A stretch of 64,000 nt of DNA, taken from NCBI GenBank assembly GCA_050949085.1, contig JBMNFB010000009.1, positions 1 to 64,000 of the forward strand, read 5' to 3'. Position 1 is the first letter of the stretch; every line of letters starts with the position of its first letter. This DNA comes from JBMNFB01 sp050949085. Lineage in GTDB: Bacteria > Bacillota > UBA994 > UBA5500. The notes beneath the pieces were generated by a model. That model worked only from the letters and a program-made list of their open reading frames with translations, ran no database searches and was not told the DNA's origin. The position numbers and the translations under genes were made by a program. Below are positions 10,701-15,927 of this stretch, one piece after another.

Positions 10701-12499
10701 GCTATACCGGTGTAGGCGACTACTCTGATCTGATCATCGATGCGGAGCAGTTTGCCCGACAGTTCAAAGTTGTCCCAGACACGCCGATGGGTGGGTTTGT
10801 TCAGTATCTTGATGACGGTGAGACACCCGCCGCCTATTCGGTACGGTTGTTGTCGGGCATAATGAGCTATGCTCAGGTGCCGCTGGCCGGATTGCACCAG
10901 GAAACTGGGCTCCAAGTGGCCGAGCGGGAAGCGATGGCCATCACCGTTCGCGCTATTTCCCAGGGCAAGGTCTACGGCGAGGACGATCCCGAGCTGAGCT
11001 ACGATGTTATCTTTGGAGACATCGAACCTGGCGATCAACTGAGTGGTCAATTGGAACGAGAGCCGGGCGAAGATGCGGGCACGTACCAGATTAGCCAGGG
11101 CACATTGTCTGGCGGCGACAAGTACGATATCATCTTTGAATCCGGATTATTCACCATCAACCGCCGCCCGCTTACCGTGACCGCAGATGCCAAGCAAAAG
11201 TATGCTGGCAGCGCCGACCCAGCCCTAACCTGGCGCATAAGCGGCGGCAGCTTGGTCGGCAGCGACAGCCTTTCCGGACAGCTGAGCCGCGAGGTCGGTG
11301 AGAGCATCGGAACCTACGCCATCGACCGGGGCACGATTGCTGCCGGGAGCAACTATCTGTTGACTTTTGTGCCAGCCAATTTGAGCATCATAGCTCGACC
11401 CGCCACCCCTCCCGGGGATAGTGAGTCACCGACCACCCCAGGGCAGCCGGGAACACCGACGGGGCCAGATGAGACGGAGAACGTGGTGACTCTGCCGCTA
11501 TTGCCTGAGCAGCAAACCGACGGGCAAGGAAATGTGACTGGCTACAGTTATGCGGTGCCTCGGACACTAGCTGCAGACATCGCTCATGCCCAGAGTCAAG
11601 GAGCCACAGGGTTTGAGTTGCAGCTGGCCATGGAGGGCGAGCCTGAGTCAACCCTTTCCCACAGCCTAATAATTGACAGCGATGCAATACAGGCCGCTGC
11701 CGCGGGTACCGATTTCTCTCTCCGCATCAGCAGTGAGCTGGGTGGCATCGTTCTGCCTCAAGCCCTGCTGGCTGCATTAGCTGTAGACGGTCAGCCGCTC
11801 TCGCTGAGTATCTGCCGGGCAGTGGCTGCCGATAGTCTACCGGTAGGGGCTACTGCCCTCCAGCAGCCGTTGGTAGTGGAAACTGAGCTGCGCGGTTCGA
11901 CTCAGGTAGAGATCCGGCTGCAGTTGGCACTGCCTGTAGGCGAAGCGGCAAGGGCTGAGTTCCTGCACAGCCTAGCCATTCTGGCTAGGCACAGCGACAG
12001 TCGCGAACTGATACACGATCTCGTCTTCGAAATCGATGATACTGTCTCCCCGGCGATGCTGACAGCGGTTCGTTTTCAGGTTAATGAATTCAGTTCATTC
12101 ACCTTGATCAAATTCGTCAGCGAACCGTTGACGACTGTCGTGGGAACACCCGGCTATGCTATTGCCGGAGTGAGTAGGGATATGCCGGCTTGCTTCTACC
12201 AGGAGAGCGACACCTTCATGCCGCTGCGTATGCTGGAGGAATACGGTGTCAGCCTCGGGTGGGACGGTGTGACTAGAACGGTGACCGTCGCTTACCGGGG
12301 CAAGACTGTAGTTCTAGTTGTGGACTCCACCGACGCCGTGATCGACGGGGTGGAGCGGGCCATCATCGGCGCCAGCGGCCGACAGCTCGCGCCCGTGTTG
12401 ATGGAAGGTCGCACTATGTTGCCGCTGCGCTTCGTCTCTGAGGTGCTAGGTTTCAGGGTGCACTGGGATCCAAGTCACCTGATCACCGTGCGCCCGTAG
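4703..12499 (+). CDS. Giant secreted surface protein, main part: Ig-like, regulatory-like, MBG and copper amine oxidase-like domains
   Basis: This frame of 2,598 residues from GTG 4703 actually stays open back to about 4578 and is the continuation of 3121-4608. Visible modules are many beta-sandwich repeats; a carboxypeptidase-regulatory-like domain (VAGATVYLR...TDAEGRFTLSV, near 7370-7600); Ala/Gly-rich hydrophobic helices near 9790-10190; and two MBG/YDG-type repeats near 10930-11390 (each with KVYGEDDP- or QKYAGSADP-like starts and a GTY motif). A Pro/Thr linker (11395-11475) follows, and a C-terminal copper amine oxidase-type stalk domain (FMPLRMLEEYGV...TMLPLRFVSEVLGF, about 12140-12495). 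Such architectures are cell-surface proteins of clostridia and paenibacilli, probably wall-attached. No LPXTG motif or SLH domain was seen. Function unknown. Confidence 0.8.
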   Translation: MQLELVEVDELGRVQQRVPDLQPMAMVASVAYHPLAYRFINYYQVQGSFTVPADLSEDQDYRWLITCNNLSGESRGLLSPISMRTDAATAPSIWEMTVVGAPVSSAEQSGGHQGPQMTYSIGLDTTSFMVGMYEPQGIVDLDLLTVSLQGSGGNNVGSLRADSVVGGVDEITCLLDIESPLQTGNYQLLAAYGGEQFAAATVRVVEQAFLMGDWFYQVDGLRCFASDSSFTLSFDAGLNIDPTDFAVTLRPADGGDAVVPAITFSQDGLRLDVKCDSPVTLSGVYMLQLQYAGQPAQTVDYSGTVVDILPLAICFAPSGRVMQVITEDGQYVLQGSGFAAGSSYTAVFYRAADPFDRLGGAVQLTRRSDSELILDAAALPADWKGKSQVMVASDGVPLPVTQELTVILQPSELPVIDPMVTVNDGAAFTFEPQVTVSVSPGTYSEMRYAASQSALANASYQPVSGSFNWQLGEEYGQKYLYLQFRDSSGREKLLTASIEYISAELPEPTGYGLSTSLVCDGHPLTIWVKSSQQVQVTARLLDAGGNPLGSELTLARTGLEYGISTYSRTLTIAADQHQQVASVKLSLEETATGRTWEQSLPLGYESRLFIAQRQTEIQRVYSLFGSYAKQAAINYRFVGSPDKEAVAILTYDTADAKSLTATISLAETVPGSGIYEGQADLPHGAIYLARADYQLASEMQTEKVSEDLGLPVAASLQFTELPGERDYDGMLINLQSAGGWLSYQAELSGHDPVLFSDVPAGNYSYSLSDEQRVYASGGVQLTAGVAATSSLAQALRPASLTIDVDVAEVTGYVLCEISRDNSSWNEYVPLGQTITGLAVGDQVTYAVQIRYPADLTYWRPQKSDPIPISEATTTIIHRLEPITRVNISGRVLDQLYKDAGKDKPVAGATVYLRQQLDNDGTNVYNNQSVTTDAEGRFTLSVFSDVGGTLQVSKQGFESIECELTAAELLGGELDDLQLCYLHTGYLTLDLEVAAAVPEEEEQKFALASDDTAFITAVYRADDSPVNGTYSYSEQKFRFHNNHGLQAGDTLTVEVWAGNGLQLVEREFTVQLDAHLSAGIVAQAVAQGEIYGTAKGADGHPVYTLLFDAHSRNRMQMYSGGAFSTRDARLAPGEYTLVFLSGDDLQRVQRLTRLQQLEDLRLTEGEHYAMRRVTLAQGSLVELEEVEVPTVTDDDLGYLAGQGTGIAVKAKTLTDPRKPRGTVTLRYTLPERLQQLGFAVDAVEVRLLEGEGQVVNYDYYLNGLKGSTNSDFYILAYVEEADSGSGVLQFELELQGLSQSNVTANAIVTRAGGGQVLETIYQGPVDLPLLTIVCPEEVLVGSGTQVEVRGVGYIGETVEIYDNDILVGEAVTDQRGRWQAQLNLTEPDLPGTHHLQARMQTGEQSLSAVAYTQVLPADSVRVEDVTVWQGAFSMRTGFGANPVATPLSFNPSQPVYATFKLVNADPEDVAHAGLVNEYRGTTTLYPAEYQESGLYAGYWLVEAAPIRLPGVFYISYGLKVETDPLEEAQAMARMTGGKVIDIADLPDQPELDVNTLPEPMRQAISSGNDLSALIVSDDPNAPYRNGEDGGDIAAKIDLGEGCYLSLSGTSKVHSGEIPAGYIRIDTLQGPYWTKAPEVTEDEVNVTVKYKAYFSPQLWQALSSAGRPAGRMGLQSRSVDGVQMLEYTSTAGGLAGDLYELKHGADKLGKWGTRLNVLGGVSLAASALLGEMGLDPAQMTAAANLITASELIDERELILGFIDEYQDATRKSHYINTFIGGVGYVASFAGPLGKGLSYVATVGGTMYSSSIGSEYEAWGNSLISMIRSALEKQNRLLTKTKKLNEENWKIDPSGYVFEATDENRIQDVTAIVLVKDGDAFRIWWEAEDWAETNPQQTDEQGKYGWDVPEGEWKVRFESADYLTYETKPMQVPPLHDQVNIGLLAKAVPQVTGVAIHPDGLALSFDRYMLPGSLTGNVLISDSDGKPIAVKEIVPVGAVENTGYTGVGDYSDLIIDAEQFARQFKVVPDTPMGGFVQYLDDGETPAAYSVRLLSGIMSYAQVPLAGLHQETGLQVAEREAMAITVRAISQGKVYGEDDPELSYDVIFGDIEPGDQLSGQLEREPGEDAGTYQISQGTLSGGDKYDIIFESGLFTINRRPLTVTADAKQKYAGSADPALTWRISGGSLVGSDSLSGQLSREVGESIGTYAIDRGTIAAGSNYLLTFVPANLSIIARPATPPGDSESPTTPGQPGTPTGPDETENVVTLPLLPEQQTDGQGNVTGYSYAVPRTLAADIAHAQSQGATGFELQLAMEGEPESTLSHSLIIDSDAIQAAAAGTDFSLRISSELGGIVLPQALLAALAVDGQPLSLSICRAVAADSLPVGATALQQPLVVETELRGSTQVEIRLQLALPVGEAARAEFLHSLAILARHSDSRELIHDLVFEIDDTVSPAMLTAVRFQVNEFSSFTLIKFVSEPLTTVVGTPGYAIAGVSRDMPACFYQESDTFMPLRMLEEYGVSLGWDGVTRTVTVAYRGKTVVLVVDSTDAVIDGVERAIIGASGRQLAPVLMEGRTMLPLRFVSEVLGFRVHWDPSHLITVRP

Positions 12500-12504
12500 C
12501 TTCA

Positions 12505-12537
12505 GTAGGTTTTTGGGGACGGGTCCTAAAAACCTAC
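12505..12537. repeat. Dispersed GGGGACGG hairpin repeat, copy 2
   Basis: GTAGGTTTTT at the left and AAAAACCTAC at the right enclose a core GGGGACGGGTCCT. Layout and core match 428-462. It starts 6 bp behind the stop codon of the giant surface protein. Confidence 0.65.
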
Positions 12538-12584
12538 TCCACTCCATTGCAGGGTAGATCGGCGTTGCACCAGCGAAGAACCCC

Positions 12585-12615
12585 AAAACCGCCCCCCAGA
12601 TTGGAGGGCGGTTTT
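12585..12615. terminator. Bidirectional intrinsic terminator
   Basis: AAAACCGCCC (12585-12594) and GGGCGGTTTT (12606-12615) form a 10-bp stem with A and T runs on both sides. It serves the convergent surface-protein gene (+) and the NlpC-like gene (-), whose stop codon lies at 12623. Confidence 0.85.
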
Positions 12616-12622
12616 GTTAGCG

Positions 12623-13189
12623 CTATTTATAATCGGTGATGGCACCGACGCGTCCGATGTAGAACCCATCGCTGAGGATGCCACCGTCGTTCTTGGTGCT
12701 GAAATGCTCTTCCTTGTAGGCGATCCCACCGGTGGACGCCTGGCTGGACCAATAGCGAAGGCCGACAATAACGCCGTCTTGGCGGAGCCAATTCATGAAA
12801 ATCACACTGTGACCAGTGCCATTGGTTCGAGAGAAATCGATGAAGTCACCGGCCTTCGCGAATTCCCAGTCGCCGATCTGCTGACCCAAACCATATTTGA
12901 CGATGGCGAAAGCGGGATTGCTCACTTCTTTTGATCCTTGGGCGGTGTACCATAGCAGCATGAAGTCCTGCAATTCGTTGAAAGTGATCTGGTTAAAGTC
13001 GTCCTTGCTCAGCCCTACTTCACTATTCCTGGCTTGCATGGCATGGAAAAACACCTCAAAGGTGATCCCTACGCAATGGCTGGACCGATTGCCGCTGGGG
13101 TGGGCCTTAAGCAGCAGCCTATCCTGATAGCGGATGTCGGCGGTGACGCCGTTGTAATTGGCGTAGTCCGTATTCAGTAGATAAGGATA
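12623..13189 (-). CDS. Secreted NlpC/P60-like cysteine hydrolase, catalytic part (frameshifted gene)
   Basis: This frame, open on the minus strand up to about 13190, encodes a compact domain with a candidate nucleophile in SSHCVGITFEVF and a candidate His in FSRTNGTGHSVIFMNW. That spacing and order resemble NlpC/P60 or CHAP-type peptidoglycan hydrolases and amidases. The first ATG in this frame is 13054, but that lies inside the domain, behind the Cys. The upstream coding is in the frame of 13119-13589, which carries the signal peptide. Removing one base near 13188-13192 would join NIRE to SYPYLLNTDYANYNGVTAD. The assignment rests on motif order only. Confidence 0.6.
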   Translation of the reverse strand, partial: YPYLLNTDYANYNGVTADIRYQDRLLLKAHPSGNRSSHCVGITFEVFFHAMQARNSEVGLSKDDFNQITFNELQDFMLLWYTAQGSKEVSNPAFAIVKYGLGQQIGDWEFAKAGDFIDFSRTNGTGHSVIFMNWLRQDGVIVGLRYWSSQASTGGIAYKEEHFSTKNDGGILSDGFYIGRVGAITDYK

Positions 13190-13589
13190 GCTTCTCCCTG
13201 ATATTGGAGATCGCGTCCATTACATAGTCGTTCAGCTCGATATGGAGGGCAGATCGTCTTTGCTCTGTCTGGCAGCTGGTCGGTTGCTTGCCCTGTGGTG
13301 CAGGACCTACCGCAGCAACCGGAGGTGATTCACTCCGTTCGCTGGCCCTCTGCGTCGCCTCGCTTGGCATCTGTGCCATTGATTGCGCATGTTGTTTAGT
13401 TTGTTGCAGTTGACGTACCTCATCCGGTATTTCCGGCCCCAATGCCTGCTGGGTTATGGTGGGCACAACATCCGGGATCGGAATCTCATATGTAGGTTGA
13501 ACGTTCGGTTGGAGAGGGGTCCCTGCTAAGCCCAGCATCGATACCATCATTGTGCCTAGGGCGAAGGACTTAAGTCTAGTTTTTAGCAT
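13119..13589 (-). CDS. Signal peptide and linker part of the NlpC/P60-like secreted protein
   Basis: ATG 13589 has a GGGAGAA ribosome binding site and starts a signal peptide (MLKTRLKSFALGTMMVSMLG). A Pro/Gln/Ser-rich, low-complexity linker of about 90 residues follows, and then the start of the folded domain (ELNDYVMDAISNIRE). After that point the frame turns into an Arg/His-rich tail (RQLQRRHRRHP) that looks out of frame. The true continuation is the frame of 12623-13189. The intact protein would have about 320 residues and be exported. Confidence 0.65.
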   Translation of the reverse strand: MLKTRLKSFALGTMMVSMLGLAGTPLQPNVQPTYEIPIPDVVPTITQQALGPEIPDEVRQLQQTKQHAQSMAQMPSEATQRASERSESPPVAAVGPAPQGKQPTSCQTEQRRSALHIELNDYVMDAISNIREKLSLSTEYGLRQLQRRHRRHPLSG

Positions 13590-13676
13590 ATATAGTTTCT
13601 CCCAGTCTATGTAGTTGATCTAATTATACTAGAACCCCAGAGTAGCTTTGTATGGATAAATTATCCTCTTTGACCG

Positions 13677-13783
13677 CTCTCATTCCCCCAGTCGCTCACG
13701 CGACAGCCCCCTCCTCGAAGGGGCCAAGACTTGCCTCCCTCTGACGAGGGAGGTGGCATGGCGTCAGCCATGAAGGGGGAGAA
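13677..13783. repeat. Intergenic repeat of the CCCCCAGTCGCT...GGGGGAG type
   Basis: The unit begins TCATTCCCCCAGTCGCT, includes CGACAGCCCCCTCC and GCCTCCCTCTGACGAGG, and ends AGCCATGAAGGGGGAG; the ends are complementary (CTCATTCCCCC / GGGGGAG). I recognise this class from many clostridial genomes, where it is found between genes in high copy number. Its role is unknown. Only one copy is seen here. Confidence 0.6.
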
Positions 13784-13821
13784 AACGGCTTTCTATTAGG
13801 TCCGATCAATGGCAAATGCTA

Positions 13822-13853
13822 CGCCAGCCCCCGGCGTTTGCCGGGGGCTGGCG
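13822..13853 (-). terminator. Strong GC hairpin, probable terminator of the DUF255 remnant
   Basis: CGCCAGCCCCCGGC and GCCGGGGGCTGGCG form a perfect 14-bp stem with a GTTT loop. There is no good T run on either side, so termination efficiency is uncertain. It lies 15 bp downstream of the minus-strand remnant that ends at 13868. Confidence 0.55.
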
Positions 13854-13867
13854 CTATCTGACGCTTG

Positions 13868-14035
13868 CTACATATTCTGCACGCCCAGCTGATTCAGCAT
13901 CTCTTGCAGATCGGTGGTGGGGCGTTGGCAGTTGAAGCCGCTGCAGACATAGGCAGTGGCGTGATTGTTCATGGTCTGATGGTCGGTCACGAAAGGTGCT
14001 AACTCTAAATGACGCACACTACTAGCGCAGCTGTT
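13868..14035 (-). pseudogene. C-terminal remnant of a thioredoxin-domain DUF255 (YyaL-like) protein
   Basis: About 55 residues survive. The segment LAPFVTDHQTMNNHATAYVC followed by CQRPTTDLQEML matches the extreme C-terminus of YyaL/DUF255 proteins, which normally exceed 600 residues. The frame stays open to 14083, but the last residues come from the dispersed repeat 14038-14080, which abuts the break. The gene was thus truncated at the repeat, by insertion or by a deletion with its end there. Not expected to be functional. Confidence 0.6.
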
Positions 14036-14037
14036 CT

Positions 14038-14080
14038 GGGCAATGGCCATTCTTTCTGCTGAAAGATTCGCCTTAGTGAT
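14038..14080 (+). repeat. Dispersed 43-bp repeat, copy 2
   Basis: Near-identical to 2109-2151 (GGGCAATGGCCATTC...GATTCGCCTTAGTGAT), with the same TCTTTC/GAAAGA mini-hairpin. It sits exactly where homology of the DUF255 remnant stops. Confidence 0.65.
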
Positions 14081-14166
14081 CATAATTCGGTCTCTGGACG
14101 CTGCCCTTCATTCTGTTCAATAAACCAAGGCAATAGGCCGTTTCTATAAACGGGAGGATATAACCT

Positions 14167-15117
14167 ATGTTACGCTATATCGCTATTTTCGCAGTAGCAG
14201 GAGTCCTCGTTTGGCTCTTCACCCCTTTGGCGCAGAAGCTGTCTTACCGTTTGGGGATATTGGATATGCCCAATCGACGCAAGCAGCATGAAAGGCCTAC
14301 CCCATTGATGGGCGGTTGGGCCATGTTGGCTAGCATCTGTATCACAGCTTTGTTTGTGTTGCCCCTGGACAGTAATTTGCGGGGCATCCTTTTCGGCGCA
14401 TTGATCGCTTTTTCCGTTGGCTTGGTTGACGATTACTGCAAGTCCCGCGGCAAGGAAATGGGAGCTGCACCGAAATTTTTGGGGCAAATTCTGGCCGCCT
14501 TGGTGTTGGCCGCCCATGGCGTGCGTATCTTCTATATCAGTCACCCCTTTGGCCCGGGGATGATCTTCTTCCCGATCTGGCTTTCTTACCTGACCACCAT
14601 CATTTGGGTGGTGGCGGTGATGAATCTGATCAACTTTATGGACGGCTTGGATGGCTTAGCCGCCGGGATCACCTGTATCGCTGCCGGCACCTTGGCCCTG
14701 ATCGCCTGGCAGATGGACCAGGGCGAGTCCGTCACCCTGGGGGTGCTGGTGTTAGGCGTTGCGCTAGGCTTCTTGCGTTTCAATCGTTACCCCGCTTCTA
14801 TCTTTATGGGCGATATGGGGGCAAACTTTCTGGGATTTCTGCTGGGCGCCATCTCCGTTGTGGGCTCCTTTAAGAGCGCTACCCTGGTGGGCATCGCCGT
14901 GCCGGTGCTGGCCTTAGGTTTACCTATCTTCGATACTGCGCTGAACATCGTGCGCCGCACCCGCAACGGACAACCTTTCTACGTGGCTGACCACGGTCAC
15001 ACTCACCATCGGCTGCAGAACTGGGGGCTGACCCAGGTGCAGACCGTGTTTGTGATGTACCTGATCAGTATCTGCTTCTCCCTTACCGCGCTGGTGGTGC
15101 TCTTCGCCAGCCGCTAG
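14167..15117 (+). CDS. tagO: Undecaprenyl-phosphate N-acetylglucosaminyl 1-phosphate transferase (TagO/WecA type)
   Basis: A 316-residue polytopic membrane protein of the MraY/WecA family. It transfers a GlcNAc-1-phosphate-type sugar from UDP-sugar to undecaprenyl phosphate, the first step of teichoic acid or other cell-surface polymer synthesis. Family motifs are all present: VDD near residue 87, NFMDGLDGLAAG from residue 156, MGDMGANF from residue 216 and the cytoplasmic HGHTHHR loop near residue 276; the histidine loop and lack of MraY-specific residues favour TagO/WecA over MraY. The site GGGAGGAT (14151-14158) supports ATG 14167. It appears monocistronic, with a terminator at 15206-15233. 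Confidence 0.92.
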   Translation: MLRYIAIFAVAGVLVWLFTPLAQKLSYRLGILDMPNRRKQHERPTPLMGGWAMLASICITALFVLPLDSNLRGILFGALIAFSVGLVDDYCKSRGKEMGAAPKFLGQILAALVLAAHGVRIFYISHPFGPGMIFFPIWLSYLTTIIWVVAVMNLINFMDGLDGLAAGITCIAAGTLALIAWQMDQGESVTLGVLVLGVALGFLRFNRYPASIFMGDMGANFLGFLLGAISVVGSFKSATLVGIAVPVLALGLPIFDTALNIVRRTRNGQPFYVADHGHTHHRLQNWGLTQVQTVFVMYLISICFSLTALVVLFASR

Positions 15118-15120
15118 CGT

Positions 15121-15148
15121 TGTCATTCTGAACGCAGTGAAGAATCTT
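15121..15148 (+). repeat. TGTCATTCTGAACGCAGTGA-type dispersed motif
   Basis: The motif starts TGTCATTCTGAACGC and ends AAGAATCTT. It is a short intergenic sequence that I recognise from many bacterial genomes and metagenome contigs. One copy is seen here, directly behind the TagO-like gene. Role unknown. Confidence 0.5.
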
Positions 15149-15176
15149 CACCTGGCAAAACCTTCAGGCGTTTAGG

Positions 15177-15204
15177 GCGATGGCCATTCTCTTGATTCGC
15201 CTTA
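15177..15204 (+). repeat. Shortened variant of the 43-bp dispersed repeat
   Basis: GGCGATGGCCATTCTCTTGA followed by TTCGCCTTA lines up with both ends of the 2109-2151 and 14038-14080 copies but lacks the middle TTTCTGCTGAAA hairpin. It is therefore an internally deleted copy. Confidence 0.5.
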
Positions 15205-15205
15205 C

Positions 15206-15233
15206 GGCCGCCATCAGGCGGCCCGTTTATTTT
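15206..15233 (+). terminator. Intrinsic terminator after TagO-like gene
   Basis: GGCCGCC (15206-15212), loop ATCA, GGCGGCC (15217-15223), then CGTTTATTTT. Confidence 0.8.
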
Positions 15234-15337
15234 CTAACCCCTTTACGCAACCTATCTGGGTACAGCTTGGGCCCAAGGTTGCTTCTTTGCGCAATAGCGC
15301 GCAGGAAGTGCCTGGCCAAAACAAGGGGGTGCTGACG

Positions 15338-15571
15338 ATGGAGTATCAGTTCAAGCTGAATCCTGAACTGAGCGACGAGGATCTGCGCAAATTGAAACGG
15401 CGACTAGCAGAGCTGGCACAGGATGAGCAATTGCGGGTGCAACTGGATAGCAAGGATTCTCTGCAGCGGGCTAATCTGACCAAGATGTTGACCAATAACG
15501 GCTACACCTATCAGCCAGAAGGCGGTACGGAAGACGACGACCAATACCTGGTAGTGCGGCGGCTGCACTGA
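15338..15571 (+). CDS. Small acidic/basic hypothetical protein
   Basis: ATG 15338 has AAGGGGGTG at 15323-15330, preferred over an earlier in-frame start. The 77-residue product is charged and predicted helical (LSDEDLRKLKRRLAELAQDE), ending in a short beta-like stretch (DDDQYLVVRRLH). There is no signal peptide or membrane span and I recognise no family. It is followed by its own terminator, so it is probably a single-gene transcript. Confidence 0.7.
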   Translation: MEYQFKLNPELSDEDLRKLKRRLAELAQDEQLRVQLDSKDSLQRANLTKMLTNNGYTYQPEGGTEDDDQYLVVRRLH

Positions 15572-15588
15572 GGACTTCTTCACAGAGG

Positions 15589-15616
15589 ATGGGTCTTCTT
15601 CGGAGGACCCATTTCT
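15589..15616 (+). terminator. Intrinsic terminator after the 77-residue gene
   Basis: ATGGGTCTTC (15589-15598), loop TTCG, GAGGACCCAT (15603-15612), then TTTCTT. One G-T pair; otherwise a perfect stem. Confidence 0.8.
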
Positions 15617-15630
15617 TCCGAATTTGCGTC

Positions 15631-15658
15631 TTGACACCCTTGTCAATCCTGTGATAGT
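15631..15658 (+). promoter_or_regulatory. Probable sigma-A promoter of the kce leader
   Basis: TTGACA at 15631-15636, 16-bp spacer, then an extended -10 TGT-GATAGT (15650-15658). It would start a leader of about 260 nt that contains the riboswitch-like element. Confidence 0.6.
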
Positions 15659-15690
15659 TTCATCTAGGGAGGATGAATCAGATAATTCTA

Positions 15691-15862
15691 TAAGGTTTGC
15701 ACAAATAGAGGCGCGGATATGAGGGTACTCCACGGATATTTAGGTTCTGGTTGACTGAGGCTGTGGGGGAAGGCTTTATCCGCCGAAAGTGATTTAGCAG
15801 TTGCCAGCGCTCTTCACTTGGTTGGCGGAGGAACTCCGACCAACTGTTGCAAAGTATTTGCA
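15691..15862 (+). ncRNA. Lysine riboswitch (L box)-like aptamer
   Basis: The leader carries the conserved L-box blocks in order: ATAGAGGCGCGG with AGGGTA shortly after (15705-15726), GGGGGAAGG and CCGCCGAAAG (15766-15789), then two hairpins. Pairings that can be traced are P1 TTTGCA (15696-15701) with TGCAAA (15848-15853); GCGGATA (15713-15719) with TATCCGC (15777-15783); AGTGA with TCACT for a P4-like arm (15788-15819); and GTTGGCGGAG with CTCCGACCAAC for a P5-like arm (15821-15845). A second TTTGCA (15857-15862) can compete for the P1 3' strand. The downstream gene belongs to lysine catabolism, which supports lysine as ligand. The sign of control (on or off) cannot be read off the sequence. 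Confidence 0.78.
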
Positions 15863-15864
15863 TC

Positions 15865-15908
15865 GAGCTATTTCAATTCTTGCGAGTTGAAATGGCTCTT
15901 TTATTTTT
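15865..15908 (+). terminator. Riboswitch expression-platform terminator
   Basis: GAGCTATTTCAA (15865-15876) and TTGAAATGGCTC (15887-15898) form a 12-bp stem with one G-T pair, followed by TTTTATTTTT. It starts 2 nt behind the aptamer's alternative strand and 20 nt before the kce initiation codon, so it is an attenuator rather than an upstream gene's terminator. Confidence 0.85.
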
Positions 15909-15927
15909 CTAAGCGAGGAGGAGTCAT

